64,000 bases of DNA from Deltaproteobacteria bacterium. Its GTDB lineage: Bacteria; Desulfobacterota; Desulfomonilia; UBA1062. The position numbers and the translations under genes are program-made. How positions within the stretch are numbered: the first letter of the stretch is position 1; each line of letters starts with the position of its first letter. Shown piece after piece: positions 1 through 11,025 of the stretch. The stretch lies in NCBI GenBank assembly GCA_018433085.1, contig JAHDRW010000016.1, forward strand, positions 49,513-113,512, read 5' to 3'. The notes below the pieces were generated by a model, which had not been told where the DNA came from, searched no databases, and saw only the letters and a program-made list of their open reading frames with translations.

Positions 1-43
1 AGGCATCGTGATACAGGATCGGCAGGGGTGTTCTGCCGGGGTC

Positions 44-2938
44 CTATTCCTTTTCTCCGGCCCGGGGAAGCGATATGCCGAAAGGCAGGATCCTTTTTCT
101 GGGAGGCCTGAGCAGGACCGGGGCGTCCCGGTCTTCGGCCGTGTTGTCCCCCACCTGGCCGTAACCGTTGTATCCCCATCCCCACAGGGTGCCGTTTTGC
201 TTGACAGCCATACTGTGGTGGTCCCCCGCCGATATAAACGACCAGTTCGTATCGAACCCGATGCACGATGGGTACCTCCGGTCGTGGGTCATGCCGATAC
301 CCAGCTGGCCGAAGGCGTTCCATCCCCAGCTCCAAAGGGTGCCGTCGGTCTTCAGACCGAGGCTGTGGTACTCACCGGCAGAGACCATTTTCCAGTTGCC
401 GTCCTTCCCGACCCTCACCGGCGACACCTTATAGACCTTTGTCCCGTCGCCGAGCTGACCCCAGATGTTCGCCCCCCAGGCCCAGAGGCTGCCGTCGTCC
501 CGGATGGCGAGCGTATGCCATCTGCCGGCTGCAACCGCGATCCAGATATCTTCCGTTCCGACCCGTCTGGGAGACAGGCTGTCGGACCGCCCTCCGTCGC
601 CGGCCTGACCCAGTTCGTTGGAGCCCCACGCCCACAGGCTCCCATTCTCCTTCACGGCAATACTGTGGGCCTCTCCGGCAGCCGCGCATCTCCAGTCTCT
701 CTCGTTTCCCACGGTCATCGGGACATTACAGGAGGCCCGTGTTCCGTCTCCCAGCTGCCCCTCCGCATTCCTGCCCCAGGCCCACAGGCTTCCGTCCACC
801 TGGATGCCCAGGGAATGCGACTTCCCTGCAGCGATCTCTTTCCACCTGCTTCCCGGCATGATCTTCACCGGGGCATAGGCATGCTGGTTGCCCCCGTTGC
901 CCAGCTGGCCCGTTCCGTTCGCACCCCATGCCCACAGAGACCCGTCATTCTCCAACGCCAGGGTATGGGCGCCGCCCACCGCCACCTTTGCCCAGTTCGT
1001 GTTCCTGCCCACTATTACCGGCGTGCGGCAGCTCGCCGAGCTCCCGTTTCCGAGCTGGCCATAGGAGTTGAGCCCCCACGTCCAGAGCGTCCCGTCCGTC
1101 TTCAGCCCTGCCGAGTGCGACCATCCGCCGGAAACGGATGCCCACGACGATCTGATCACGCTGATGACCCGGCTGACAGAGTCGGTATCTCCATTATCGT
1201 CCCTCACGGTAAAGGCAACCTGATACACCCCGGCCTTTTTGAAAATCACCTCGCCGGGATTCTGGACCTTGACATTGCCTGCGCCGCCCTGGAAATCCCA
1301 CCGGTACCGAAGGGGAAGGTTCCCGTCCCTGGCCGAGCCGCTGAACGAAACAGACTCTCCCTCGAAGATCTCCACGTCGTCTTCGGGGCTTTCCATACTC
1401 GCTACCGGCTTGGTGTCCTCAGCCACCTTCACGGTAAGGGACGCGGCGGCCGCATCGCCGTCTGCGTCCGTGACCGAAAAGCGGACCGGGAAGACGCCCA
1501 CGGCGGTAAACGCAATCTCTCCCGCGTCCCGTCCCTGCACGTCCGGGGCTGCGCCTCCGAACTGCCAGAGACAGGAAAGCGGCTCGTTTCCGCCTGAAAC
1601 CTCCCCGTGGAACAGCACCTTGCCCTGCTCGGTGATGAGGATCTCTTCAGGAAGATCCGGGATGGATGCCTGGGGAACGGTGTCCTCCACGACAGTGACA
1701 TCTATCGATACCTCTACCGTGTCCCCCGATGCGTCGGTGACCTTCAACGATGCCTGATAGGCGCCCGGCACCGGAAAGGTCACGAACCCGGGATTCACCT
1801 GCCGCGTTCCCGGGGCCGCTCCCTGGAAGTCCCACCAGGCCTCCACCGGCTCGTCTCCACCCGTGACCCGGGCCAGAAACTCGGCACCCCTGCCCTGGAG
1901 AACACTGACCGGCGATACCGGTGAAAGGATCTCGACCTCGGGTTTCGTGTCCTGGAGCACGCTCACGGTGGTAAAGGCGGAGTGGGCATCCCCGTGGACA
2001 TCCGTCACCGTGAACGTGACCTCGTAGAGGCCGGGCTTCGCGAAGGTCATCTCCCCTGGCTCCCTGGAGGCAGACGGCGGGGCCCCGCCGCCGAAATCCC
2101 ACGAGAAGTCAAAGGGTCCGTTGCCTTCCCTCACCTGCCCGGCAAAATGGACGGCCCGGCCTTCAAAGATCTCCCGGACACTGGACGGCTCGATGATCGA
2201 GGCTATGGGAACGTTCTTCGTCACCTCCACCACCACCGTGCTTTTCCCCTCGTCCCCGTTGTCGTCCCGGGCCGTAAGGGCGGCGGTAAACACGCCCGAG
2301 TCGGGAAAGGCGATTCCCTCTACGCGCCCGCCCGCGACAGACCTCGATCCCTGCCCGAAATCCCACGCAAAGTCCACGGGCTCATTACCCCCAAGAGCCG
2401 ACCCCGAAAAGTCGAGCGTATCGCCCTCACGTATGGTTACCGAAGCCTCCCTGGGAACATCGATCCGGGCCACGGGAACGGTATCCTGGATCACCTTGAT
2501 GGAAAGTACGTCGCAGACCACGGCCTCCCGGGCATCCATGACCTCGAGTGTGATTTCGTATATGCCGGGACTGCCGAAGGTGATCTTCCCGGCATCGGCC
2601 TGCTCGACCGGGCTTGCGGCCCCGCTGAAATTCCACCGGAAGGTGTACGGGGCCTCTCCCCCCCGGGCACGACCGCTGAACGAGAGGGTTCCGCCCTCAT
2701 ACACGGACATTGGGCCGCGAGGTGTCATGATCTCGACAATCAGGGGATCCGTCGCCTCTGATACGGGTTCCGGAAGGGGTTCGGACAGGGAGACCGGCGT
2801 ATTTGCCCGCGGTTCCTGCCGCGACTCGGTGCACGACAGGGCAGAGAGAAACATTGACGCGCAGAGCAATGTCAGAAAGGCCGAACGGCATACCGTTCCG
2901 GGTACGCTCCACGATCTGCCGTGCCGCTGCACATTCAT
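44..2938 (-). CDS. PKD-repeat and RCC1 beta-propeller lipoprotein
   Basis: Predicted surface lipoprotein of about 964 residues. A hydrophobic N-terminal stretch ends in a lipobox-like SALSC (Cys36). Six PKD-type beta-sandwich repeats of roughly 93 residues follow (about residues 70-620), each seen as a FxG strand, a W-D/N-F core and a closing FxVTDxxGD-like strand. The last 330 residues hold seven RCC1-type units (pattern HSxxL..DGxLWxWGxNxxGQLG), enough for one closed seven-bladed propeller. No catalytic residue is visible, so a binding or adhesive role is the likely inference. The frame stays open up to 3022. ATG 2938 is preferred because it gives a normal-length signal peptide; ATG 2956 is an alternative, and neither has a strong ribosome site. 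It is transcribed away from the neighbouring sensor kinase gene. Confidence 0.85.
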   Translation of the reverse strand: MNVQRHGRSWSVPGTVCRSAFLTLLCASMFLSALSCTESRQEPRANTPVSLSEPLPEPVSEATDPLIVEIMTPRGPMSVYEGGTLSFSGRARGGEAPYTFRWNFSGAASPVEQADAGKITFGSPGIYEITLEVMDAREAVVCDVLSIKVIQDTVPVARIDVPREASVTIREGDTLDFSGSALGGNEPVDFAWDFGQGSRSVAGGRVEGIAFPDSGVFTAALTARDDNGDEGKSTVVVEVTKNVPIASIIEPSSVREIFEGRAVHFAGQVREGNGPFDFSWDFGGGAPPSASREPGEMTFAKPGLYEVTFTVTDVHGDAHSAFTTVSVLQDTKPEVEILSPVSPVSVLQGRGAEFLARVTGGDEPVEAWWDFQGAAPGTRQVNPGFVTFPVPGAYQASLKVTDASGDTVEVSIDVTVVEDTVPQASIPDLPEEILITEQGKVLFHGEVSGGNEPLSCLWQFGGAAPDVQGRDAGEIAFTAVGVFPVRFSVTDADGDAAAASLTVKVAEDTKPVASMESPEDDVEIFEGESVSFSGSARDGNLPLRYRWDFQGGAGNVKVQNPGEVIFKKAGVYQVAFTVRDDNGDTDSVSRVISVIRSSWASVSGGWSHSAGLKTDGTLWTWGLNSYGQLGNGSSASCRTPVIVGRNTNWAKVAVGGAHTLALENDGSLWAWGANGTGQLGNGGNQHAYAPVKIMPGSRWKEIAAGKSHSLGIQVDGSLWAWGRNAEGQLGDGTRASCNVPMTVGNERDWRCAAAGEAHSIAVKENGSLWAWGSNELGQAGDGGRSDSLSPRRVGTEDIWIAVAAGRWHTLAIRDDGSLWAWGANIWGQLGDGTKVYKVSPVRVGKDGNWKMVSAGEYHSLGLKTDGTLWSWGWNAFGQLGIGMTHDRRYPSCIGFDTNWSFISAGDHHSMAVKQNGTLWGWGYNGYGQVGDNTAEDRDAPVLLRPPRKRILPFGISLPRAGEKE

Positions 2939-3598
2939 TTTCTGGCCCTGTTCCATAAGGGAAAACCCTCTGCTGATGCGTATTCGTTCATTCCAGACAA
3001 CCCGCGGGACAGACTCACGCATACCGGCCTGCTAAAGGCTGCATATTCGAAAATACACCGGGAGCCGGATTTTCCCTGCGCGAGAGAAACGATCAAGCGG
3101 TCTTTGCCTGCCCTTTCACACCCCGGACTTGTACCAGCATCTCCTCACATTCTTCTACATGCTCCTCTTCCCGGCATTTTCACGCCCCATACCGCGACCC
3201 ACAACGGCATTCCTCCTGGGAAGGAAAAGCGCACGTTCACTCCAAGAAACCTCATGCAAATACTATACTACTCTAAAACATTTCCAACTTGTTGACAATA
3301 CGTATGGTTGTTGGTCCAATAACCCCGATGTCCCGCATCTTCTGGATAAATCCTTGCCCTGATTGCGGAAAGTTTTTTCACCCGGTTAAGTTTTCCCGCA
3401 CGAAATTACGATACGACCTCGTACGGACGTCCGGCAGTGATATCCCTGGAGGCGGACCCCTGCGAAGCGACGTCCTTCAAAAATGAGAAGAACGGGAAAA
3501 CACACGACAGGAAACCAATCGAGATGGCCTCGGGACCGTTTTGTCAGGGCCTCTTCCAAGGAATGCCACCCAGAACGTACCGGTCCTGGTCGGACAGA
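2939..3598. other. Intergenic region between divergent genes
   Basis: About 660 bp lies between the RCC1/PKD lipoprotein and the hybrid kinase. The middle part (3240-3370) is AT-richer than its surroundings. A TTGACA hexamer occurs at 3292-3297 on the plus strand, but no convincing -10 follows at 16-18 bp. No RNA gene or convincing coding frame was seen. The kinase frame is open back to 3437, so part of this stretch may be coding if an earlier start is used. Confidence 0.5.
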
Positions 3599-6500
3599 AT
3601 GATGGATTATTCCCACCTCATGCATCAGCTCGATTATCTGTTTTTTCTCATCGGCTTCTCCTTTCTCGTCGCCGCCGTTATATTCTACTATCTCTACCAT
3701 GACCGGATAGGACACCTTTCCTGGAGATGGACGTGTGCCTTCAGCCTGCTGCAGGGCGGGTTCTGGCTTCTTTCACTGCTTGGCCTGAGCCTTCCCGACC
3801 CCGCGGCATTCCAGGTTCTCCGTATAACGGTCTTTGCCGTCTCGTTCTTTCCCCTCGTCGAGTTCGCTCGTCTGGGCATCAGGACGCAAAACGGATATGC
3901 GCTGACGCCATGGGTTCACCTCGCCCTGCTCCTAGCCGTTTTCATAGCCGGCATGTTCGGAGCCGCTGTCTTCGGGATCGTTCTGCGCGCCGGGCTGGTG
4001 CTGCCCGCCGGGCTACTCGCCTCGTTGGTACTCATGCGGGAAGGGAAGTCCCTGGCGGAAAAACCGTCCCGTTTCTGGCTCGGCACCGCTGCTTTGAGCC
4101 TGGCTGCATATACAGCCCTGGCCGCCGTCTGCGGGCCCGGACCGGGCACATCCCTCGTTTCACGAAACATCCCGGGTGAGTTCACTGTTGTTCTTATCTT
4201 TCTGGCCTACCTCGGCCTCGCCACGCTTTCCATCCTGCTGGCGTCCACGCTCACGAGATTCACGTCCACCCTCGGCAGCAGGCTCAGAGAGAAGTCTCCC
4301 CGCAGGCTCATGGACGTTCAATGGTTCACCTGGGTGCTGGCGATCGTGCTGATTTCGGGCTGGGGCGTCACCCAATGGATCGGCATGCTGGAAGATGCGT
4401 CGCTGCGCAAGGAGATTCTCACCCAGGCGCGTGTTGCGGCCCTGGCGATCGATGTCTCCGAGGTGCGAGCGCTCACGGGCGGGCCCGAAGACCTGGGCTC
4501 CCCCGACTACCTGCACATCAAGAGGCAGCTCATGAACATCCGGAAGGCAGAGCCCCTGTACCGGTTCATCTATCTCATGGGCAGAAAAGACCGGTGCATA
4601 TTCTTTCTCGTCGATTCGGAGGAGCCGGGTTCCGATGGTTATTCACCTCCGGGCCAGATTTACGAGCAGGAAACCACGGATGACTTCCTCCAGACCTTCG
4701 AGCCCGGCATCGAGATAACCGAAGGGCCCCTCGCCGATAAATGGGGCAACTGGGTGAGCGCGTCCATCCCGGTAAGGGATCCGGAGCAGGGAAACGTTCT
4801 TGCCGTGCTCGGCGTCGACATCGATGCCATGCACTGGCTGAAAAAGATTTACCACGCCCGGATGCAGCCAATCCTGGCCGCCATGATCATCACGCTCCTT
4901 GCCCTCTCTTTCACCTCCTATCAGCGGAGGTCGAAAATATCGCACTGGAGGATCAGGGCATCGGAGCAGACCCTGCGCTATGCCCTCGACGCCACGAGCG
5001 AGGGCATCTGGGACTGGAACCTCGTTACCTCGAAGATCAAGTACAATCCCCACTGGGTGGCAATGATGGGGTACTCCCGGGAGGACGTTCGCATGATGGA
5101 CGACTTCCGCGAGGCCACTGTCCATCCCGACGACCTGGATCGGTTCCGGGAAACCATCGGCGCCTGCCTGAAGGGAAAGACGCCCGCCTATGAATGCGAG
5201 ATCAGGATGAAAACGCATGAGGGCTCATATCGACATATCCTCGACCGGGGGAAGATCGTCGACCGGGATGCGCACGGCACTCCCGTGCGCATGGTGGGGA
5301 CCTTCTCGGACATCACCTCGCGCAAAAACATGGAGAACGATCTCCGCAAAAAGGAAGAGCAGTACCGCCAGCTCGTGGACAATGCCAACGATGTCATCTA
5401 CGAAACCGATGCCGCGGGCATGATCCGGTTTGTCAACCCCGCCGGGAAACGGCTTACCGGATACCCGCCCGAGGAGTTCGTCGGAAAGAATTACCTTCAC
5501 TTCATCAGGGAAGACTATCACCGCGAGCTCATCAGAAAGACGGGCATCCAGTTTGTCAAGAGGCTTCCGAGCATCTATCTCGAGTGCCCCATTGTCTCGA
5601 AAGACGGCCGCGAGATGTGGATAGGACAAAGCGTGAGATTGATTCTGGATGGGGATACGGTCACCGGCTTTCATGCCGTTGCCCGGGACATCACCGAGAG
5701 AAAGATGGCCGAGAAGGCGCTGAAGGAAAGCGAAGAGCATCTCCACGCCGTATTCGACAACGTACAGGCCGGCATCATTCTCATCGACCCGGAAACCCAT
5801 ACCATCGTGAACGCCAACAGGACGGCCGCCCAGATGTGCAACACCTCGATCGAAAGCATGGTGGGCATGGAGTGCAGGGGAAACATATGCCAGGCGGAAG
5901 AGGGCTCGTGCCCGGTGACCGACCTTGGCGAGACCCTGGAAAATTCCGAGTGCATGCTGATCACGGCGGATGGCAAGAATCTGCCGGTTCTGAAAACGGT
6001 TATCCGGGTGAGTATCGGCGGCAGGGATTATCTGCTGGAGAGCTTCGTGGACATCACGGCCAGAAAAGAGGCCGAGGAAAGGGCCAACCGAATGGCCGAG
6101 GAAGCCCGGGCAGCCAACCAGGCAAAAAGCCGGTTTCTGGCAAACATGAGCCACGAGATACGCACCCCCATGAACGGCGTTATCGGGATGTGCGAGCTGC
6201 TCCTCGATACCGAGCTCACACACAAGCAGCGTCAGTACGCCCGCATCATCATGAAAAGCGGGGACGCCCTGATTACACTCATCAACGACATCCTCGACAT
6301 CTCCAAGATAGAAGCAGACCGGCTCGACCTGGAGATGTCGGATTTCGATCTCAGGGCCATGCTGGAGGATCTGACCGACCTGCTGGCGGTGAGAGCGGCG
6401 GAAAAAGGCATCGAGATCTCCTGCCTCATCGAGCCCGGCGTGCCTACCCTGCTGCACGGCGACCCGGGAAGGCTCCGTCAGGTCATCGTGAACCTCGCGG

Positions 6501-8152
6501 GCAATGCCGTAAAGTTCACGGGCCGGGGAGAGGTGGCCATCAAGGTTGAACAGGTCGCCGAGGCAGAGCGGAAAGCGACCTTGAAATTCTCGATCCGCGA
6601 CACCGGCATCGGCATTCCCTCTGACAGCCTGCCCAGGCTTTTCACCTCATTCACCCAGGTGGACTCCTCGAGCACCCGCAAATTCGGCGGAACCGGCCTC
6701 GGCCTGGCGATCTCGAAAAAGCTCACCGAGATGATGGGCGGCATGATCACCGTGCAGAGCACTGTGGGAAAGGGCTCCACCTTTTCTTTCACCGTGGAAC
6801 TCGCCAGGCAGCAGGGCATCGCGACGCCCGTTCCTGAACGCGTGGAGGCCATAGCCGGCCGGCACATCCTGGTGGTGGACGACAACGCTACCAACCGGCA
6901 GGTTCTTTCCCTGATGCTGGAATCGTGGGGCGTCCGGCACGAGCAGACGCACGGGGGACCCCAGGTGCTCGACATCCTGCACAAAGCGGCCCGTGAGGAT
7001 GATCCCTTTACCATTGTCGTTCTTGACTCTGTCATGAAGGAGATGAGCGGAGAGGCCCTGGGAAAGATGATCAAGGGCGACCCGGTCCTGAAGAATACCG
7101 CGCTGGTCATGCTCTCATCGCTCGCACAGCGCGGCGAGGCATCCCGGGCACAAGACGCCGGTTTTGCCGCCTATCTGACCAAGCCTGTCAGGCAGGCCCA
7201 CCTGTTCGAGTGTCTGACCACGGTGCTGGGCCTGTACCGTGGAGGCCCGGATGCTGCCGGGTCCAGTGCAGGGACTCTCATCACCCGACATACCATCAAT
7301 GAGGCAAAGGCCAGACGCAAACACATTCTGCTGGTGGAGGACAACCACACCAACAAGATGGTTGCCCAGGGCATGCTCGACCATCTGGGCCACCGGGTAA
7401 CCTCGGTGGAAAGGGGTGCCGATGCGATCAGTGCCCTGAAAAAAACCGAATTCGACCTCGTTCTCATGGATTGCCAGATGCCCGATATGGACGGCTTTGA
7501 AACCACGCGTGTGATCAGGAGCCACGAATCCGGGGTGCTGAACCGCCATGTACCGATAATCGCCATGACCGCCTATGTAATGAAGGGAGACCGCGAGCGG
7601 TGTATCGCGTCGGGCATGGACGATTACCTGGCCAAGCCCGTACGACAGGCCGACCTTGCGAACATGCTCGATAAATGGCTGCCGGCGGCCGGAGACGCAC
7701 CGCCTGTCACGGACGGGCAGGGGGGGGACATGCCGGACCCGGGGGTCACGCCTGCCGCGGAGCACTCGGGGCAGGAGGGACATGACGTCGCGGTTGGGGT
7801 TGCGACATTCGATCAGGCGGGGCTGATGGACCGCCTCGACGGGGATCATGAGTTGGCGGGAATCGTGCTCAACACCTTTTTCGAGCACATCCCCGGAACC
7901 ATCGCCAGGCTCGAAGAGTCCCTGGCCAAGGCAGACCCGGCAGAGGCGGTTCTGCACGCACATACTATCAAGGGCGCCGCCGCCAATGCCGGAGGCGCGG
8001 CATTGAGCGAGACGGCCCGGAAAATCGAGATGGAGGGCAGAAAAGGGAACATGACCTCAGCGGCATCGCTGATGCCGGAAGTTCTTGAACGATTTGAGCA
8101 TTTCCGTTCTGCAGCCGAGAAAGAAGGATGGATCGAAACGAAAGGACGCTAG
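3599..8152 (+). CDS. Multi-PAS hybrid sensor histidine kinase with two REC and one HPt domain
   Basis: Membrane hybrid kinase of about 1517 residues. Order: seven or so N-terminal membrane helices (about 10-230), a further helix near 245, an extracytoplasmic sensor region (265-425), another helix (425-445), three PAS domains (about 455-577, 581-700, 708-820), HisKA with [15 protein letters not shown] (phospho-acceptor His852), HATPase with [14 protein letters not shown]1 (acceptor Asp about 1143 in VVLDSV), REC2 (Asp about 1291 in [11 protein letters not shown]) and a C-terminal HPt (His about 1455 in HTIKGAA). All phosphorelay residues are present, so an internal His-Asp-His-Asp relay is likely. 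The signal is unknown. ATG 3599 directly precedes the first helix; the frame is open to 3437 and ATG 3524, with AGGA upstream, is an alternative. The stand-alone receiver starts 3 bp after the stop, so the two are probably co-transcribed. Confidence 0.93.
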   Translation: MMDYSHLMHQLDYLFFLIGFSFLVAAVIFYYLYHDRIGHLSWRWTCAFSLLQGGFWLLSLLGLSLPDPAAFQVLRITVFAVSFFPLVEFARLGIRTQNGYALTPWVHLALLLAVFIAGMFGAAVFGIVLRAGLVLPAGLLASLVLMREGKSLAEKPSRFWLGTAALSLAAYTALAAVCGPGPGTSLVSRNIPGEFTVVLIFLAYLGLATLSILLASTLTRFTSTLGSRLREKSPRRLMDVQWFTWVLAIVLISGWGVTQWIGMLEDASLRKEILTQARVAALAIDVSEVRALTGGPEDLGSPDYLHIKRQLMNIRKAEPLYRFIYLMGRKDRCIFFLVDSEEPGSDGYSPPGQIYEQETTDDFLQTFEPGIEITEGPLADKWGNWVSASIPVRDPEQGNVLAVLGVDIDAMHWLKKIYHARMQPILAAMIITLLALSFTSYQRRSKISHWRIRASEQTLRYALDATSEGIWDWNLVTSKIKYNPHWVAMMGYSREDVRMMDDFREATVHPDDLDRFRETIGACLKGKTPAYECEIRMKTHEGSYRHILDRGKIVDRDAHGTPVRMVGTFSDITSRKNMENDLRKKEEQYRQLVDNANDVIYETDAAGMIRFVNPAGKRLTGYPPEEFVGKNYLHFIREDYHRELIRKTGIQFVKRLPSIYLECPIVSKDGREMWIGQSVRLILDGDTVTGFHAVARDITERKMAEKALKESEEHLHAVFDNVQAGIILIDPETHTIVNANRTAAQMCNTSIESMVGMECRGNICQAEEGSCPVTDLGETLENSECMLITADGKNLPVLKTVIRVSIGGRDYLLESFVDITARKEAEERANRMAEEARAANQAKSRFLANMSHEIRTPMNGVIGMCELLLDTELTHKQRQYARIIMKSGDALITLINDILDISKIEADRLDLEMSDFDLRAMLEDLTDLLAVRAAEKGIEISCLIEPGVPTLLHGDPGRLRQVIVNLAGNAVKFTGRGEVAIKVEQVAEAERKATLKFSIRDTGIGIPSDSLPRLFTSFTQVDSSSTRKFGGTGLGLAISKKLTEMMGGMITVQSTVGKGSTFSFTVELARQQGIATPVPERVEAIAGRHILVVDDNATNRQVLSLMLESWGVRHEQTHGGPQVLDILHKAAREDDPFTIVVLDSVMKEMSGEALGKMIKGDPVLKNTALVMLSSLAQRGEASRAQDAGFAAYLTKPVRQAHLFECLTTVLGLYRGGPDAAGSSAGTLITRHTINEAKARRKHILLVEDNHTNKMVAQGMLDHLGHRVTSVERGADAISALKKTEFDLVLMDCQMPDMDGFETTRVIRSHESGVLNRHVPIIAMTAYVMKGDRERCIASGMDDYLAKPVRQADLANMLDKWLPAAGDAPPVTDGQGGDMPDPGVTPAAEHSGQEGHDVAVGVATFDQAGLMDRLDGDHELAGIVLNTFFEHIPGTIARLEESLAKADPAEAVLHAHTIKGAAANAGGAALSETARKIEMEGRKGNMTSAASLMPEVLERFEHFRSAAEKEGWIETKGR

Positions 8153-8155
8153 CCG

Positions 8156-8548
8156 GTGAAAATACTCATTGTCGAAGATGAATTCACGAGCAGGGTCATC
8201 CTGGAGAAGATCCTCTCCCGCTATGGCGAGGTCCATCAGTGCGTCAACGGCAGGGAAGGCGTGGATGCATTCACCGCCGCCCTTGCCCGGGGAGAGCCGT
8301 TCGATCTGGTCTGCCTGGACGTGATGATGCCAGAGATGGACGGGTCCGAGGCCCTCGTCATGATCAGGGCCATCGAGGAAGAACTGGGAACTCCCCGACG
8401 GCAGGGGGCCAAGGTCGTGATGACCACCGGCCACAACGGCTCGGAAGACGATCTGGAGGCGGTGAAATCCCTGTCGGACGCGGTTATCCCGAAGCCGGTC
8501 CGCCTTCAGGACCTCACCTGGACGCTCTCCACCCTGGGCCTCATTTGA
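8156..8548 (+). CDS. Stand-alone CheY-like receiver protein
   Basis: A 130-residue single receiver domain. The acidic pocket (Glu7, Asp8), acceptor Asp55 (LVCLDVMMPEMDG), Thr90/Thr91 and Lys113 (IPKPV) are all in their usual places. It starts at GTG 8156, only 3 bp after the hybrid kinase stop, and is almost certainly in its operon; the kinase HPt domain is the obvious phosphodonor (inference). There is no output domain, so it must act by protein contact or as a phosphate sink. Its 3' end overlaps the convergent methyltransferase gene by 8 bp. Confidence 0.92.
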   Translation: MKILIVEDEFTSRVILEKILSRYGEVHQCVNGREGVDAFTAALARGEPFDLVCLDVMMPEMDGSEALVMIRAIEEELGTPRRQGAKVVMTTGHNGSEDDLEAVKSLSDAVIPKPVRLQDLTWTLSTLGLI

Positions 8549-9287
8549 CCTGCGTACGGCGGCCGGATGCCTTCCGGCCCCCGAACAGGGCAAGCTCAAA
8601 AGCCCTGAAGAAACAGTCCACATCCTCGAAACCAATCTCACGAAGCCATCGGCACTGTGTTTCAAGAGGGGCGGGAATATTCTCCTTCTTGTCCTGATAA
8701 TAGGCATCCTCGATCTCACGCATGGTAATGCCCGGCCTGGCACGTTCGATGAAGCGGCGCATGTGGTCGAGAAAAAAGGCGTCAAACAGTGTGCCGATCG
8801 GAGCGGTTGCCGAGCTGACCTGATCGAGATTCAGGAAAAGACCACCATCTCCGAGAAGCCCGTGAATTTCCGTATACAGATCCCTTTTCCTTTCATCAGG
8901 CTGATGGTGGATGGCAAACCCCGACACAATGACGTCGAAAGGCCTTTGCGACTCGATTCCCCGGCACCACTCGGATGTCGAGAAGTCGATATTGATCATT
9001 GTCGCGCGTTCGTCGCCGCCGATCCGGTTCCGCAACTTCTCCAGCATGGGTTCAGAAAAATCGGCAAAAATGACACGGGCATCGGGATATTCATCGAGCA
9101 GCATCCGGCCGAGGACGCCATCTCCGCAACCCAGATCGATCATTCTGAAAGGTTGAGGACGCCACGCGCGTACAATCTTACCGATCAACTCCAGCTGCAG
9201 GCCCGCTCCGGGAATGGCCCCTCGAACCCCCTCCACATAGGTCCGGGCGACCTCCCCGGTCCGCCACTTGCTCTGTTTTCCATCCAT
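8541..9287 (-). CDS. Class I SAM-dependent methyltransferase
   Basis: A 248-residue soluble methyltransferase. SAM-binding motif I is IDLGCGDGVLG (about residues 49-59), followed by the acidic motif II (VIFADFSEPML) and a later IVSGFAIHHQP segment. The C-terminal helical part, including DVDCFFRAFELALFGG, resembles CmoA-like and related small-molecule or tRNA methyltransferases, but the substrate cannot be read from the sequence. It is a single gene with its own promoter candidate (extended -10 at 9329-9334). Its 3' end overlaps that of the convergent receiver gene by 8 bp. Confidence 0.85.
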   Translation of the reverse strand: MDGKQSKWRTGEVARTYVEGVRGAIPGAGLQLELIGKIVRAWRPQPFRMIDLGCGDGVLGRMLLDEYPDARVIFADFSEPMLEKLRNRIGGDERATMINIDFSTSEWCRGIESQRPFDVIVSGFAIHHQPDERKRDLYTEIHGLLGDGGLFLNLDQVSSATAPIGTLFDAFFLDHMRRFIERARPGITMREIEDAYYQDKKENIPAPLETQCRWLREIGFEDVDCFFRAFELALFGGRKASGRRTQVK

Positions 9288-9609
9288 CGTGAGTCCTCCT
9301 CCAGCCTTCGGGGTTTATGAGTATTGAAATTATACCATACCTTCTTCCACTCCGCCTTGAATGTCGAGCCATCACCTAGGTGGAAACCACACTTGCGTAC
9401 ACGTTTTTAACATCCATGACCACCTTCCCCTGCCTTCACAGAGCTGTCCCGTTATCACCCTATGTCCTCTATTCCCGATGCAATGAGAACTCAGAAACTT
9501 AAGAATGTCTCGCCCCCTCAATTAAGAGCTTGAACGAAAATTGATCCATCAACTCCAATCGACTTCTTATTAAGGCAATCATCTCGTCAGGACGACGGTT
9601 ACAGGTTTA
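9288..9609. other. Intergenic region upstream of the methyltransferase
   Basis: About 320 bp between the methyltransferase and the end of the sigma-54 regulator gene, clearly AT-richer than the genes. Apart from the extended -10 candidate for the methyltransferase near 9330, nothing recognisable was found: no RNA gene, small coding frame or clear hairpin terminator. Confidence 0.5.
9329..9334 (-). promoter_or_regulatory. Extended -10 promoter candidate of the methyltransferase
   Basis: On the minus strand the sequence reads TATGGTATAAT. This is a perfect TATAAT hexamer preceded by TGG, the extended -10 pattern used when no good -35 is present. It lies about 42 bp upstream of the methyltransferase ATG at 9287. 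There is no convincing -35 hexamer at 17 bp. Confidence 0.55.
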
Positions 9610-11022
9610 TTATTCGACCTCCAAATCCTCTTCGAGCTTCCGATAAAGGGTCCTCCGGCCGATTCCCAAAATGATGGCTGCCTTACGCTTGTTGCCTCCG
9701 ACTTTCTCGAGTACGTGACTGATATAGCACCGCTCCATTTCAGCCAGGGACAAGAACGGTTCTGATTGTCCGAGCCAACCCAGCCCGTTTGTCAATGTCT
9801 CGCCGGTGACTGTTTTGGTGACCGTTTGATGGTTGCGCATTCTTGGCGGTAAATGCTTTGCTCGAACCCATTGATCGGTGGTGAAAGTCACCGCCCGCTC
9901 AACCGCATTGCGGAGTTCGCGAATGTTTCCCGGGAATGGGTATTGAGCGATCAGCTCCAGGGCGTCGGCTGAGAACCCTTTTACTTGTTTGTTCAGAGCC
10001 AGCGCAAATTCTTGAAGAAATCTGGCAGCCAGGAGCTCAACATCCTCGCCGCGCTCGCGCAGCGGAGGAACTTCAAGACTAAAGGTTTCCAGCCTGAAAA
10101 ACAGATCTTCCCGAAAATTGCCCAGGCGCACCTCCTCGTCGAGGTCCCTGTGAGTGGCAGCCAGCACCCGTACATCCACCTGATACTCCCTGTTTTCTCC
10201 AACTCGCCTAAGCTTACCATCCTGCAAAATTCGCAACAGTTTTGCCTGCAGGGAAAGGGGCATCTCCGATATTTCATCCAACAACAGGGTCCCGCCTTCG
10301 GCCTCGGCAAACATGCCCTGGCGACTTTTTCGGGCGCCGGTAAAAGATCCCTCTGCATGGCCGAAAAACTCACTTTCAAGCAACTGCTCCGGTATCCCGG
10401 CACAATTCACGGGCAAGAAAGGTCCCTTGGCCCGGGCGCTTTCCTGGTGAATTGCCCTGGCTACCAATTCTTTTCCCGAGCCGCTTTCTCCCAGAATCAG
10501 GACCGGCCCCTGTGCTTTTGCCACTTGCCTAATCTGTCCGAACAGCTGACGCATGGCCATTGATTGCCCATAAATTCCTTGAAAGCTTTCTGCTGAAAGG
10601 AACTCGCGCATTTGAGCAACCATTTGCCTGAGTTGCCTTTTTTCCAGGATGCGCTTCACACACAACATGAAGTGCTCCAGATCCAGAGGTTTGGTCAGAA
10701 AATCGTCCGCACCCGCCTTGAGAGCTTCCACGGCCGTTGAAATTGTGCCGAACGCAGTAATGATGAGAAACCCGGGTGAAGAATCGGGGAACCTGTCACG
10801 TACTCTCCTGAGAAATGTCAGGCCGTCCGTTCCCGGAAGCTTCAAATCACAGACGATCAGGTCGGGCCAGTCCAGCTCCATCGCCTGAGCGGCCTTTTCG
10901 GCCGTGGCCACCCGATAGGCTTTGAAACCAACGTCCCGCACCTCCTCGAGCAACAACCTCCCCAAGGCTTGGTCGTCTTCTACGATACAAATCACGCCGC
11001 TCTCTATGCTCTGTTTGGCCAT
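9610..11022 (-). CDS. Sigma-54-dependent response regulator (NtrC family)
   Basis: A 470-residue enhancer-binding regulator. It has an N-terminal receiver with Asp59 (LIVCDLKLPG) and Lys111, then an AAA+ domain with Walker A GESGSGKE (178-185), the sigma-54 contact loop written GSFTGA (225-230; the usual form is GAFTGA), Walker B GGTLLLDE (243-250) and an arginine-finger region. A C-terminal Fis-type helix-turn-helix (NKRKAAIILGIGRRTLYRKL) follows. The cognate kinase gene lies immediately upstream, with 3 bp between them. The nearest sigma-54 promoter, at 12655 beyond the kinase, faces the DUF4168 gene and is the likely target (inference). Confidence 0.95.
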   Translation of the reverse strand: MAKQSIESGVICIVEDDQALGRLLLEEVRDVGFKAYRVATAEKAAQAMELDWPDLIVCDLKLPGTDGLTFLRRVRDRFPDSSPGFLIITAFGTISTAVEALKAGADDFLTKPLDLEHFMLCVKRILEKRQLRQMVAQMREFLSAESFQGIYGQSMAMRQLFGQIRQVAKAQGPVLILGESGSGKELVARAIHQESARAKGPFLPVNCAGIPEQLLESEFFGHAEGSFTGARKSRQGMFAEAEGGTLLLDEISEMPLSLQAKLLRILQDGKLRRVGENREYQVDVRVLAATHRDLDEEVRLGNFREDLFFRLETFSLEVPPLRERGEDVELLAARFLQEFALALNKQVKGFSADALELIAQYPFPGNIRELRNAVERAVTFTTDQWVRAKHLPPRMRNHQTVTKTVTGETLTNGLGWLGQSEPFLSLAEMERCYISHVLEKVGGNKRKAAIILGIGRRTLYRKLEEDLEVE

Positions 11023-11025
11023 GTC

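Noticed and set aside
8..1597. 529-codon open frame on the plus strand antisense to the RCC1/PKD gene
   Set aside because: Low-complexity Arg/Pro/Ala product, no ribosome site, fully antisense to a well-supported repeat protein; a GC-rich shadow.
3292..3320. Promoter with TTGACA at 3292
   Set aside because: The hexamer at 17 bp spacing is TCCAAT, too far from TATAAT to support a call.
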